From Nocardia mikamii NBRC 108933 (GTDB taxonomy: Bacteria > Actinomycetota > Actinomycetes > Mycobacteriales > Mycobacteriaceae), in contig NZ_BDCM01000013.1 in NCBI RefSeq assembly GCF_001613505.1, forward strand, positions 1 to 64,000: a stretch of 64,000 nucleotides of DNA, given 5' to 3'. The position numbers and the translations under genes were made by a program. Numbering within the stretch: the first letter of the stretch is position 1; each line of letters begins with the position of its first letter. Positions 41,814-50,468 of the stretch are shown here, piece by piece. Under the pieces are notes generated by a model. That model saw nothing but the letters and a program-made list of their open reading frames with translations, was not told the DNA's origin and did not search any database.

Positions 41814-43229
41814 TCAGCTCAGCCAGGTGCGGGCTTCGGCGGCTGTGGTGCGGACCTCGCCCAGCTGTTCGGCGACCCGCACGCCGGCGGTACCACCGCG
41901 GGAGTTGCGTGAGGCGATCGAGCCCTGCACCGTGAGCACCTCGCGCACCTGCGGCGTCAGGGCCGGGTCCACGGCGGCGAACTCGGCATCGGTCAACTCG
42001 TCCAGGCCGACGCCACGTGTCTCGGCGGCGCGCACGCACGCACCCGCCGCCTCGTGCGCCACGCGGAACGGAACGCCTTGGCGCACCAGCCATTCCGCGA
42101 TATCGGTGGCCAGGGTGTATCCGGCGGGCGCCAATTCGGCCATCCGCTCGGTGTAGAAGGTCAGGGTGGAGACCAGACCGGCGATGGCGGGCAGCAGAAG
42201 TTCCAGCTGTGCCACCGAATCGAACAGCGGCTCCTTGTCCTCCTGCAGATCCCGGTTGTAGGCCAGCGGTTGCGCCTTGAGCGTGGCCAGCAGACCGGTG
42301 AGGTTGCCGATCAGGCGCCCGGCCTTACCGCGGGTCAGCTCCGACACGTCGGGGTTCTTCTTCTGCGGCATGATCGACGATCCGGTCGACCAGGCATCGG
42401 CGAGGGTGATGTAGCCGAATTCCGGTGTGCTCCAGATGATGATCTCCTCCGCCATGCGCGACAGATCGACAGCGATCATCGCGAGGACGAAGGCGGCCTC
42501 GGCGGCGAAGTCGCGCGCGGAGGTCGCATCGATCGAATTGGCCGCGGCGGCATCGAAATCCAGATCGGCGGCGATCGCTTCGGGATCGAGGCCCAGCGAC
42601 GAACCGGCGAGTGCGCCCGAACCGTACGGGGAGATCGCCGCGCGCTTGTCGAAGTCGCGCAGCCGGTCCACATCGCGCAGGAGCGGGTGCGCGTGGGCGA
42701 GCAACTGATGGGCCAGCAGCACCGGCTGGGCCGCCTGCAGGTGGGTCTTGCCGGGCATCACCGCGTCCGGATGCGCCGCGGCCTGCTCGACCAGGGCGTC
42801 GACGACCTCGAGCACGCCGAAGGCGATGCGGCGCACCGCATCACGCAACCACATGCGGAACAGGGTGGCCACCTGATCGTTGCGCGAACGTCCCGCACGC
42901 AACCGGCCGCCGAGTTCGGCGCCGACCCGATCGATCAGACCGCGTTCGAGCGCGCCGTGCACGTCCTCGTCGGATTCGGCCGGGGTGAACGCGCCGGAGG
43001 CGACATCGGCCGCGAGCCGGTCGAGCCCGTCCAGCATGCCCGCCAGATCGGCCTCCGACAGCAGTCCGGCCTTGTGCAGCACCCGAGCGTGCGCCTTGGA
43101 CGCGCGAATATCGTAGGGCGCCAGCGCCCAGTCGAAATGGGTCGATTTGCTCAGCGCCGCCATGGCGGCGGCGGGGCCGGAGGCGAAACGCCCACCCCAC
43201 AACGCGCCCTCGTTGGTGGCTTGGCTCAT
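41814..43229 (-). CDS. argH: argininosuccinate lyase
   Basis: Last enzyme of arginine synthesis, releasing fumarate. 471 residues with N-terminal LWGGRFASGP, SRNDQVATLFRMW, the signature GSSIMPQKKNPD and TARDFAAEAAFV. Cytoplasmic homotetramer of the fumarase fold. Its ATG overlaps the upstream methyltransferase stop (ATGA), so argG, the methyltransferase and argH appear to be one unit. Confidence 0.97.
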   Translation of the reverse strand: MSQATNEGALWGGRFASGPAAAMAALSKSTHFDWALAPYDIRASKAHARVLHKAGLLSEADLAGMLDGLDRLAADVASGAFTPAESDEDVHGALERGLIDRVGAELGGRLRAGRSRNDQVATLFRMWLRDAVRRIAFGVLEVVDALVEQAAAHPDAVMPGKTHLQAAQPVLLAHQLLAHAHPLLRDVDRLRDFDKRAAISPYGSGALAGSSLGLDPEAIAADLDFDAAAANSIDATSARDFAAEAAFVLAMIAVDLSRMAEEIIIWSTPEFGYITLADAWSTGSSIMPQKKNPDVSELTRGKAGRLIGNLTGLLATLKAQPLAYNRDLQEDKEPLFDSVAQLELLLPAIAGLVSTLTFYTERMAELAPAGYTLATDIAEWLVRQGVPFRVAHEAAGACVRAAETRGVGLDELTDAEFAAVDPALTPQVREVLTVQGSIASRNSRGGTAGVRVAEQLGEVRTTAAEARTWLS

Positions 43230-44224
43230 CGGTTCTCGTCTCCTCGTGTGGCGGTCATCAGAATGTGGCGATCCAGTTCGGCGCGAGCGGCCTCGGGCTG
43301 CTCACGGCCGTGGTCGGACAGGACGGCGACCGGATCGCCGGTCGTCACGGCCCAGCCGTGCGCGGTGAACCAGTCGCGCGGGTCGGTACGGCCCTCCCAC
43401 GGGTACCAGAGTTCTTCGAGGTTCAACGTGATCCCGGCCTCGGCGAGCAGTCGCTTGCGGCGCTCCCGCATCGCTTGCAGGGCGGGCGAATCCTCGCTTC
43501 GCCCGCGCCCGATGTTCAGGGCGATCCGGCTGCCGGGCGCGCTGAGCGCCGCGATATCACCGAACAGCCGGTCCTGTGCCTCGCCGGGCAGGTAGCGCAG
43601 CAGTCCCTCCGCCAGCCAGGCGGTCGGTGCGGTGGGATCGAAACCGTTGTCCCACAGCTCCTTCGGCCAGTCCTGGCGCAGATCCACACCGATCGCGCGC
43701 CGGTCGACGGCGGGTTGCTCATCGGCGAGCACGGAGTTCTTGAACTCCAGCACCTTCGGCTGGTCGATCTCGAAAACCACAGTGCCGGAAGGCCATTCGA
43801 GCCGGTAAGCGCGGGCATCGAGTCCGCTGGCGAGAATCACGACCTGCCGGATGCCGGCGGCGGAGGCGGCAGCGAAGTATTCATCGAAGTAGACCGTGCG
43901 AGCGATGAGCATCGCCGCCAGCGAGCTGTAGACGGGTCTGCCCTCGGTTCCGCACGGGCCGTCCGCACCGGAACCGTCGTCGCTGGCGTCTGCCGTGCCT
44001 TCGCTCCCCGCGGGATCGGCATCGCCCGATGCCGCCCCGATCTGAGCGCGCATGATGTGGCTCCAGCCCGAACCGGCGGCCTCGACCAGACGCGCGGCGT
44101 AGGGATCACGGAACAGCGCATCGGGGCGCCGGGTCTCGGCGGCCCGCATCGCGGCCACACCGAGGGCGGTCGCGCCGACACTTTCGGTGATATCCCAGCT
44201 GTCGTCGTCACTGCGCACGGACAT
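43226..44224 (-). CDS. SAM-dependent methyltransferase of the TIGR00027/LCM-like family
   Basis: 332 residues. ITESVGATALGVAAMRAAE and LFRDPYAARLV open the family, VVILASGLDARAYRLEWP is the SAM loop, and VFEIDQPKVLEFK and AEGLLRYLPG follow; this family is expanded in mycobacteria and Nocardia. Residues about 63-95 are an Asp/Ser/Gly/Ala-rich insert not usual in the family. GGAGGAG lies directly before the ATG at 44224, so the GTG two codons later (44218) may be the true start. Unusual position between argG and argH. Substrate unknown. Confidence 0.85.
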   Translation of the reverse strand: MSVRSDDDSWDITESVGATALGVAAMRAAETRRPDALFRDPYAARLVEAAGSGWSHIMRAQIGAASGDADPAGSEGTADASDDGSGADGPCGTEGRPVYSSLAAMLIARTVYFDEYFAAASAAGIRQVVILASGLDARAYRLEWPSGTVVFEIDQPKVLEFKNSVLADEQPAVDRRAIGVDLRQDWPKELWDNGFDPTAPTAWLAEGLLRYLPGEAQDRLFGDIAALSAPGSRIALNIGRGRSEDSPALQAMRERRKRLLAEAGITLNLEELWYPWEGRTDPRDWFTAHGWAVTTGDPVAVLSDHGREQPEAARAELDRHILMTATRGDENR

Positions 44225-44701
44225 CTCCTCCCGTTGGGGCTGCGTCGCCTCCTACACGATGCGCACCCTGCGGTCGTGCGGTGTCACCCGGTGGCAGGCT
44301 ACTCCGCACCAGGTGCGGCTCCGGACTCCGCACCAGGCGTGCACGCACTCGGCGCGAGGAGTGCGCACAGCCGAACCGTGCCGGCTGCCCGCCGGAGGTG
44401 AACCCGAATGGCGGAGACGATCGCCTACCGCGACGCATTCCCGCGCGCCGCACGTCCATCGGATCCGTCGGCCTGTGCTGCACGGCCGGCGCCCGCTCAC
44501 GAACCTTCTGCGTCCACCACTCGCGTTGCGCTCGGAGACCTTGCCGCGTCAGGGGGCCTGATCGTGGCACACCTGCGGCCTCTGCGGCGCGGCCATCGAG
44601 CGATCGAGGACCGAGCGCACGGGCCTCCGCGCGGCCGACCGGCAACGACCGGCACGCAGGCTGCCGGCCGGGCGCGCGGCCCAGCCGAAACTGCCGGTTT
44701 C
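44225..44701. other. intergenic region between argG and the methyltransferase
   Basis: 477 bases without a convincing gene; open frames here have no recognisable protein. It contains a 13-base direct repeat ACTCCGCACCAGG (44301-44313 and 44325-44337). A small hairpin GAAAC/GTTTC overlaps the argG stop. Transcription from argG to argH must cross this gap, or a separate promoter lies within it. Confidence 0.5.
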
Positions 44702-45904
44702 CTACTTCTTGGACAGGTCCCGGCGCGCGGCGACCTTGGAGGACAGGCCGTGGATCTGGACGAAGCCCTTGGCCAGCGACTGGTCGAAGCTGTCGCCCTC
44801 GTCGTAGGTGGCCAGATTGAAGTCGTAGAGCGACTCCTCGCTGCGGCGGCCGTTGACGACGACGTTGCCGCCGTGCAGCACCATCCGCACCTCACCGGAG
44901 ACGTGCTGCTGGGTATCGCGCACGAAGGCGTCCAGGGCCCGCTTGAGCGGGGAGAACCACAGGCCGTCGTAGACCAGCTCGCCCCAGCGCTGCTCGACCT
45001 GCCGCTTGTAGCGGCCGAGTTCGCGCTCGACGGTGACGGCCTCGAGTTCCTGGTGCGCGGTGATCAGCGCGATCGCGCCCGGCGCCTCGTAGATCTCGCG
45101 GCTCTTGATGCCGACGAGGCGGTCCTCGACCATATCCAGCCGGCCCACGCCCTGGCGACCGGCACGCTTGTTGAGTTCGGTGATGGCCTCGAGCACGCTG
45201 ACCGGCCGGCCGTCGATCGCGATCGGCACACCCTTGTCGAAGGTGACGATCAGTTCGTCGGGCGCCTCGAAGTTGACGGTCGGGTCGACGGTGTAGTCGT
45301 AGACGTCCTTGGTCGGCGCATTCCACAGATCCTCGAGGAAACCGGTCTCGACCGCGCGGCCCCACAGGTTCTGGTCGATCGAGAACGGCGACTTCTTGCT
45401 CACCGTGATCGGCAGCGCGTTCTCCTCGGCGAACGCGATGGCCTTCTCGCGGGTCCAGGCGTAGTCGCGCACGGGGGCGATGACGTTCAGATCGGGCGCG
45501 AGCGCGCCGATGCCGACCTCGAAGCGGACCTGGTCGTTGCCCTTACCGGTGCAGCCGTGGGCGACGGTGGTGGCGCCGTGATATTCGGCGGCCTCGACCA
45601 GATGCTTGACGATCAGCGGGCGGCTGATCGCGGAGACCAGCGGGTAGCGGCCCATGTAGAGGGCGTTGGCCTGCACGGTCGGCAGGCAGTACTCGTCGGC
45701 GAATTCGTCGCGGGCGTCGACCACGATGGCCTCGACCGCGCCGCAGTCCAGTGCGCGCTGGCGCACCACGTTCATATCCTCGCCGCCCTGGCCCAGATCG
45801 ATCGCGACGGCGACCACCTCGGCCCCGGTCTCCTTGCCGATCCAGCTGATGGCAACGGAGGTGTCCAACCCGCCGGAATAGGCGAGTACGACGCGATCGG
45901 CCAT
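44702..45904 (-). CDS. argG: argininosuccinate synthase
   Basis: Condenses citrulline and aspartate with ATP. 400 residues with the PP-loop VVLAYSGGLDTSVAISW, HGCTGKGNDQVRFE, and SPFSIDQNLWGRAVE. Cytoplasmic. About 100 bases upstream lies an ArgR box matching the one at argC, so argG has its own arginine-controlled promoter, unlike the single argCJBDFRGH run of M. tuberculosis. Confidence 0.97.
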   Translation of the reverse strand: MADRVVLAYSGGLDTSVAISWIGKETGAEVVAVAIDLGQGGEDMNVVRQRALDCGAVEAIVVDARDEFADEYCLPTVQANALYMGRYPLVSAISRPLIVKHLVEAAEYHGATTVAHGCTGKGNDQVRFEVGIGALAPDLNVIAPVRDYAWTREKAIAFAEENALPITVSKKSPFSIDQNLWGRAVETGFLEDLWNAPTKDVYDYTVDPTVNFEAPDELIVTFDKGVPIAIDGRPVSVLEAITELNKRAGRQGVGRLDMVEDRLVGIKSREIYEAPGAIALITAHQELEAVTVERELGRYKRQVEQRWGELVYDGLWFSPLKRALDAFVRDTQQHVSGEVRMVLHGGNVVVNGRRSEESLYDFNLATYDEGDSFDQSLAKGFVQIHGLSSKVAARRDLSKK

Positions 45905-46223
45905 ATCTGATGCTCCTCAGGTTCGTGCGTTTGCGTAGGGGGTGCGCGATGTCACCGGTGCGATGTGCCGCCGCTACCCGCCCTCGGACGGCTCACATCA
46001 ACTGCAAATGATTATGCATGATGATGCAATCCCATTCATAACCGGGGGTGGGCATACCACCGCCCGAGCACCCCGGCGCCCCCGCCGGCCCGCCCGACGG
46101 ATCGGACAACTACGGACATTCACCCCGAAACCTCTGTGCGTCAATGAGATTGCCGCCACCGGGTATCACCGATATGTCACCCTGATAGCGAACGGCCTCG
46201 GATGCCCCTGGAAAGGCGGACCC
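45905..46223 (-). promoter_or_regulatory. argG promoter region with ArgR box
   Basis: At 46009-46039 is an ARG-box-like element (TGATTATGCATGATGATGCA and then CATTCA on the plus strand). It matches the argC site at about 26 of 31 positions. On the minus strand it contains a -10-like CATAAT, so bound ArgR would cover the promoter. The leader to argG would be about 100 bases. The rest of the region shows nothing clear. Confidence 0.8.
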
Positions 46224-46391
46224 ATGCTCTCCACGTTTGCGGGTTATTTCGGCACGATCGGATCCGATGTGCTGTCGGTCGGCCAGTCGGTGATCACCCT
46301 CATCTCCGACCTGATCGGCGCGGGCGGCGCGGGCACGCCGGGTGGCGGCCTCGGCGGGAGCTACCCGCCCGGACAGTACCCGCTGGCCTGA
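46224..46391 (+). CDS. small hydrophobic protein, unrecognised
   Basis: 55 residues from an ATG with GGAAAGG nine bases upstream. The first 35 residues are hydrophobic and amphipathic (YFGTIGSDVLSVGQSVITLI), followed by a Gly/Pro/Tyr-rich tail GGGLGGSYPPGQYPLA. It ends just before a strong hairpin, which supports a real transcription unit. No family recognised; it could be a small membrane or pore-associated peptide. The frame is open further upstream, but codon use there is unconvincing. Confidence 0.5.
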   Translation: MLSTFAGYFGTIGSDVLSVGQSVITLISDLIGAGGAGTPGGGLGGSYPPGQYPLA

Positions 46392-46406
46392 GCCGGAGGA
46401 AGCGCT

Positions 46407-46440
46407 GCCGGGCTCGCGTTTCGAGTGGCGCGAGCCCGGC
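46407..46440. terminator. strong bidirectional terminator hairpin
   Basis: A 12-base perfect stem, GCCGGGCTCGCG with CGCGAGCCCGGC, and a ten-base loop lies between the small ORF and the convergent gene whose stop is at 46443. Confidence 0.75.
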
Positions 46441-46442
46441 TC

Positions 46443-47240
46443 TCATCCGAAGCTGACCCGGTCGAGCCAGAAGTCGAGCAGTCCCCGATCGCCCAGAATC
46501 TCGATCTCGGCGTCCTCGACCACCCGACGACGGTAGATCACCAGCAGGAGTTCGGTGAGAGGTCCGCGAACCGCGACCGCGGCCCGCTCGTGGGCTCGCC
46601 GCCAGCCGATGGTGTCGCCGGTGAGATCGACGATCCATTCGGCGTGGAGGTCCTCGGGCGTGTCGGTGGCATGGAAGTGCAGGGTGCGGCCGGGGCCGAG
46701 CAGTTCCCGGGATTCGGGTTTGTAGTCGAACATGACCGGCAGCGAGGCCAGTTCCAGCCATTCGTCGATGGCGTCCGCGGCCACGTCCGGCGCGGCGCGA
46801 TAGTCGGCACCCAGAGCGAGCGTGGCGTCCGCCCGATGGATCAGCGTTTCATGGGTGAAGCGGCGGGCGTAGAAGTCCGTCGTCGGCACGACCGGCACCG
46901 GGGTCCAGAGTTCGAGGCCGGGCCCGGCCCGGCGGAGTTCGGCGGACAGATCCGCGGCACCCTCGACGAGCCAGCCGCGCAGTTCTTCGGGGTCCTCGTC
47001 CAGATACCCGGACAGATCCCGGAACGCGAAGTCGTCCTCCGGCAACGGTTCTCGCACCCGCCCGGCGACCGCCGCCCGCGCCCACCGCTGCGCGCCACCG
47101 AGGTGACGTCCCAGCTGCCCCACGGTCCAGCCCGGGCAGCTCGGCACGGGAACCGCGGTGTCGGCGTGCGCGAGCGCGGCACGCAGCATCTCGGTCTGGG
47201 CCACGATCTCATCGCAATACCGCTCGAAGGTCAGTGCCAT
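46443..47240 (-). CDS. maleylpyruvate isomerase-family (DinB-fold) protein
   Basis: 265 residues from the ATG at 47240. The N-terminal half is the mycothiol-dependent maleylpyruvate isomerase fold: VPSCPGWTVGQLGRHLGGAQRW, and FTHETLIHRADATLAL with the metal-binding histidine. The C-terminal half resembles the MDMPI C domain (AVRGPLTELLLVIYRR). Members are mycothiol-linked detoxification or unknown enzymes; a specific reaction cannot be assigned. Single gene between a terminator and the tetR gene. Confidence 0.8.
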   Translation of the reverse strand: MALTFERYCDEIVAQTEMLRAALAHADTAVPVPSCPGWTVGQLGRHLGGAQRWARAAVAGRVREPLPEDDFAFRDLSGYLDEDPEELRGWLVEGAADLSAELRRAGPGLELWTPVPVVPTTDFYARRFTHETLIHRADATLALGADYRAAPDVAADAIDEWLELASLPVMFDYKPESRELLGPGRTLHFHATDTPEDLHAEWIVDLTGDTIGWRRAHERAAVAVRGPLTELLLVIYRRRVVEDAEIEILGDRGLLDFWLDRVSFG

Positions 47241-47287
47241 GCGCACACCCTAGGAACGGGCACCGACAGGTTCGCGGAGCCGGCGCG

Positions 47288-47902
47288 TCAGACCTCGCCG
47301 AGAACACCGGTGACGATCCGGCGAATCCGCTCGTAGTCGGGATCGGCGGGACCCGGTCGCCGTTCGGGCCACTCGTCCGGCGCGTCCTCGACGCCGAACA
47401 GGACCGCGGTGAAGCGGGGATGGATTGCGAGAGAGAAGATCTCGTCCACCGCGGCTTGCGCCTCGGATTCGGGCAACCGCCACTGCGCCGCGACGAAGGC
47501 CGTGAGGTTGCGCCGCGTGGTCGCGAAGATGGCGTCGTAGAAGTCGGCGGCGGCCGCCGGCACCCGCTCCGCCTCGGCGATCACCAGCCGGCAGGTCCGC
47601 ACCGACTGGACCCACACCACCGACCACAGGAATCCCACGCAATATCCGGTCACCGCGTCCAGGCGGTCGTCACCGTAGTCCTCGGGAGTCCCCAGGCGGG
47701 TCAGATGCAGACCCCGCACGAAGTCGACGACGGCGAGGAACAGCGCGTCCTTGTTCTCGAAATGCGCGTACAGGGTGCGCTTCGAGGTTTCGGCGCGCGC
47801 GGCCAGCACATCCATCGACGTCCGCTCGAACCCGACCTCGAGGAAGACGTCCTTGGCTGTCCACAGGATGTGTTCGCGCAGTCGATCGCCACGCCTCGCC
47901 AT
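47288..47902 (-). CDS. TetR-family regulator
   Basis: 204 residues. Helix-turn-helix: ILWTAKDVFLEVGFERTSMD, VLAARAETSKRTLYAHFENK; the C-terminal domain resembles the AefR-like group. The ATG at 47902 follows GGAAGGGAAG. The frame is open far upstream to 49078, but that part is antisense to the reductase gene and is not coding. Divergent from the NmrA-type gene across a palindromic operator, so it probably represses both. Confidence 0.9.
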   Translation of the reverse strand: MARRGDRLREHILWTAKDVFLEVGFERTSMDVLAARAETSKRTLYAHFENKDALFLAVVDFVRGLHLTRLGTPEDYGDDRLDAVTGYCVGFLWSVVWVQSVRTCRLVIAEAERVPAAAADFYDAIFATTRRNLTAFVAAQWRLPESEAQAAVDEIFSLAIHPRFTAVLFGVEDAPDEWPERRPGPADPDYERIRRIVTGVLGEV

Positions 47903-47921
47903 ACGGTCTTCCCTTCCGTCA

Positions 47922-47948
47922 AAGTAAACGGTACGGTGTAGTTTACTT
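47922..47948. promoter_or_regulatory. TetR operator
   Basis: AAGTAAAC (47922-47929) and GTTTACTT (47941-47948) are perfectly complementary around 11 bases, in the 72-base gap between tetR and the divergent reductase gene. Confidence 0.75.
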
Positions 47949-47974
47949 ACGTCGCACTCGTTCAGGAGTAGCTC

Positions 47975-48844
47975 ATGATCGTCGTCACCACACCTACAGG
48001 CAGTATCGGCCACCAGGTCCTCGACCTCGTCGCCGACAGCGATCAGCCGATCCGGGTGATCGCCCGAGACCCGGCGCGCCTGGCCCCGCACATCCGCGAG
48101 CGGGTCGAAGTGGTGCAGGGTTCGACCGCCGACCGCGAGGTCGTCGCCGCCGCGGTGAAGGGCGCCGACACCGTGTTCTGGCTGGTGCCGCCGAATCCGT
48201 CGGCGCCCAGCGTCCCCGGGCACGTCCTGGAATTCGTGACGCCGCTGTGCGAGTCGCTCGACAGCATCGGCCGCGTCGTCGCCGTCTCGAGCCTCGGCCG
48301 CACCAACGGCCGTAAGGCGGGCCAGATTTCGGCAATCTTCGCCATGGACGCGCTGATCGAGAGCAGCGGGGTGCATTATCGGTCGTTGTGCCCGCCCGGA
48401 TTCATGGAAAATATGCTCCGGCAGGTCGATCCGATCCGGAACATGGGCACCTTCTTCGGCACCGTCTCCGGCGATCTCCGCGCACCCACCTGCGCCACCC
48501 GGGATATCGCGGCCGTCGCGGCACGGCTGCTGCTCGACGACTCCTGGACCGGACAGGACAGCGTGGAGATCCGCGGTCCGGAAGATCTGTCGCACAACGA
48601 GATGGCACGCATCATGTCCGAGGTGCTCGGCCGCTCGATCGGCTACCAGCAGGTGCCGGCGCCCGACTACGCGGCGTCGCTGACGGCGCACGGGATGAGC
48701 GCGGCCTGGGCACAGGGCCTGGTGGATATGTCGGCCGCGGTCGAGGACGGCCTCTACGACACGCCGCGCACACCGGAGTCCTACTCCCCCACCGGTTTCC
48801 GGCAGTGGTGCGAGGAGGTGCTCGCCCCCGTGGTCGCCGGCTGA
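47975..48844 (+). CDS. NmrA-family NAD(P)H-binding reductase
   Basis: 289 residues. The start MIVVTTPTGSIGHQVLDLV carries the nucleotide motif in a variant form (TPTGSIG), and VVAVSSLGRTNG is the central strand. Similar to the quinone-oxidoreductase/NmrA group regulated by adjacent TetR genes in many actinobacteria. ATG start with AGGAG before it. Substrate unknown; induction by the TetR ligand is likely. Confidence 0.85.
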   Translation: MIVVTTPTGSIGHQVLDLVADSDQPIRVIARDPARLAPHIRERVEVVQGSTADREVVAAAVKGADTVFWLVPPNPSAPSVPGHVLEFVTPLCESLDSIGRVVAVSSLGRTNGRKAGQISAIFAMDALIESSGVHYRSLCPPGFMENMLRQVDPIRNMGTFFGTVSGDLRAPTCATRDIAAVAARLLLDDSWTGQDSVEIRGPEDLSHNEMARIMSEVLGRSIGYQQVPAPDYAASLTAHGMSAAWAQGLVDMSAAVEDGLYDTPRTPESYSPTGFRQWCEEVLAPVVAG

Positions 48845-49019
48845 TCCGTCCGATTCGGGCCGCAGGTCCGTAATGTCGCGCGAAATCGGCGAACCGGCGC
48901 GTCCGGATCCGCCAATCCCATTGATCGCCAACATGTTCCGGTCGGCCCGGGAATCCGTGCACGAGTGCTTGGTTTCGCATATCATCCGAGCGAGACGATC
49001 CCGTGCCGACAGGACTGTG

Positions 49020-49826
49020 ATGACCGCATCCGACACCAGTGCGACCTCCGATGCCGAGGCGCCCAGCAGTGCCCGCATCTACGACTACGCATTGGGCGGC
49101 AAGGACAACTACGAAGTCGACCGCCGCGCCCTCGAGCAGGTCATGGAGGGCTTTCCGACGGTGCGGATCGCGGCCCGGCACAACCGGCAGTTCATGCATC
49201 GCGCCGTCGACGTCCTCGCCGACGCGGGGGTGAAACAGTTCCTCGACATCGGCACCGGCATCCCGACCGAACCCAATCTGCACCAGGTGGCGCAGGAACG
49301 GGCGCCGGAGGCCCGCGTGGTGTACGCCGACAACGACCCGGTGGTGCTGGCTCACGCGCGCGCCCTGCTCGCGGGATCGCCCGAGGGCCGCACCGCCTAC
49401 ATCCAGGCCGACCTCACCGATCCCGAGGCGATCCTGTCCGCACCGGAATTGCGCGACACCCTCGATCTGGCCAGTCCGGTGGCGCTGAGCCTGGTCGCGG
49501 TGCTGCATTTCCTGTCCGCCGACCAGAATCCGGCCGGCGTGCTGAAGACCCTGCTCGACAACCTCGCGCCCGGCTCGTTCGTGATCGCATCCCACATCAC
49601 CGCCGATCTGGACCCGGAAGGGATGGACCGGGCGCTCGAGATGTACCGCCGCAGCGCCGTCTACGCGCAGGCTCGCACCCGCGACGAATTCGCCGCCTTC
49701 TTCGACGGCCTCGAACTGCTGGATCCCGGCGTAGTCGCGGTCAACCGCTGGCGCCCCGGCATCGAACCCCCGTCCTGGCTCGACAAGCAGGTCAACTGCT
49801 GGGGCGCGGTCGCCCGAAAGCCGTAG
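49020..49826 (+). CDS. SAM-dependent methyltransferase, DUF574 type
   Basis: 268 residues. ARIYDYALGGKDNYEVDR is the characteristic opening of the DUF574 (Methyltransf_19) family, and QFLDIGTGIPTEPNLHQVA is the SAM loop. VVYADNDPVVLAHARALL and VALSLVAVLHFL follow. The ATG at 49020 fits the family; the frame is open to 48873. This family is abundant in Streptomyces and Nocardia with no general substrate. Stands alone after the reductase, 175 bases away. Confidence 0.87.
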   Translation: MTASDTSATSDAEAPSSARIYDYALGGKDNYEVDRRALEQVMEGFPTVRIAARHNRQFMHRAVDVLADAGVKQFLDIGTGIPTEPNLHQVAQERAPEARVVYADNDPVVLAHARALLAGSPEGRTAYIQADLTDPEAILSAPELRDTLDLASPVALSLVAVLHFLSADQNPAGVLKTLLDNLAPGSFVIASHITADLDPEGMDRALEMYRRSAVYAQARTRDEFAAFFDGLELLDPGVVAVNRWRPGIEPPSWLDKQVNCWGAVARKP

Positions 49827-49836
49827 CGCCGCACGC

Positions 49837-50391
49837 TCACCCGCACCAGTCCGGATCGCGGCCGAGGAGGGCGACGAGAGCGTCCAGCGGCGGGCGGGAT
49901 TCGTCCTCGGCCAGCCGAGGGCGATAGGCGCCGCCCGGGCCGTTGAGCGGACTGCCGGGCGCGGTGATCGAGCGCGCGATGGGCAGGGCCGCGGTCAGCA
50001 ATCGCGCCGGCACCGGGCAGGGACGGCGCAGGGCCCGGGCGAGGTCCCAGCGGTGGGTGAGCATGTCCACCAGATGGACACCGAGCACGTGTTCGGTGGG
50101 CAGCGGACCGGACCGCGGCAACACGACCACCTCGCCGGAGCGTTCCATCGCGGCGATCCAGCGCGCCGTGATCTGCGCGAACTCTGCGCGCGGATCGTCC
50201 ACGCCGCCGACCGAGGTCTCGAGCACGGTGGCGTTGACCGCCTCGTGCCGCTCGTTCATATGGGTGATCAGATCGGCGACATTCCATCCCGCGCACGGCG
50301 TCGGGGCGGTGAGGTCCGCGTCGTCGAGTGTGACCACGTCGTGGCCGATCAGGGCCAGAGCCATCGCGTCCAGTCGCAGAAGTTCGCTCAT
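49837..50391 (-). CDS. TIGR03086-type DinB-fold protein
   Basis: 184 residues from the ATG at 50391 (AAAGGTG before it). TPCAGWNVADLITHMNERHEAV carries the CxGW and metal-histidine pattern of the TIGR03086/maleylpyruvate isomerase N-terminal family; VDMLTHRWDLARAL has the second histidine. Divergent from a TetR gene across a tandem palindromic operator, so its expression is probably induced by the TetR ligand. Reaction unknown, possibly mycothiol-dependent. Confidence 0.82.
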   Translation of the reverse strand: MSELLRLDAMALALIGHDVVTLDDADLTAPTPCAGWNVADLITHMNERHEAVNATVLETSVGGVDDPRAEFAQITARWIAAMERSGEVVVLPRSGPLPTEHVLGVHLVDMLTHRWDLARALRRPCPVPARLLTAALPIARSITAPGSPLNGPGGAYRPRLAEDESRPPLDALVALLGRDPDWCG

Positions 50392-50410
50392 GACAACACC
50401 TTTCATCTTT

Positions 50411-50458
50411 TAGCGTACGAGCGTTCGCTAAATGACTATAGCGAACGATCGGACGCTA
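50411..50458. promoter_or_regulatory. tandem TetR operators
   Basis: Two 20-base palindromes, 50411-50430 and 50439-50458, share the consensus TAGCGNACGANCGNNCGCTA and are eight bases apart. They fill the 77-base gap between the DinB-fold gene and the divergent tetR. This is strong evidence for cooperative binding by two dimers. Confidence 0.85.
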
Positions 50459-50468
50459 TGCTGGGCTC

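Noticed and set aside
44208..44645. Possible gene in the argG-methyltransferase gap
   Set aside because: No family motif, poor start context and unstructured Arg/Pro/Gly-rich product; it also overlaps the start region of the methyltransferase.
47903..49078. N-terminal extension of the TetR frame at 47288-47902
   Set aside because: The extension is antisense to the reductase gene and crosses the operator; the ATG at 47902 has a good ribosome-binding site and begins the TetR fold.
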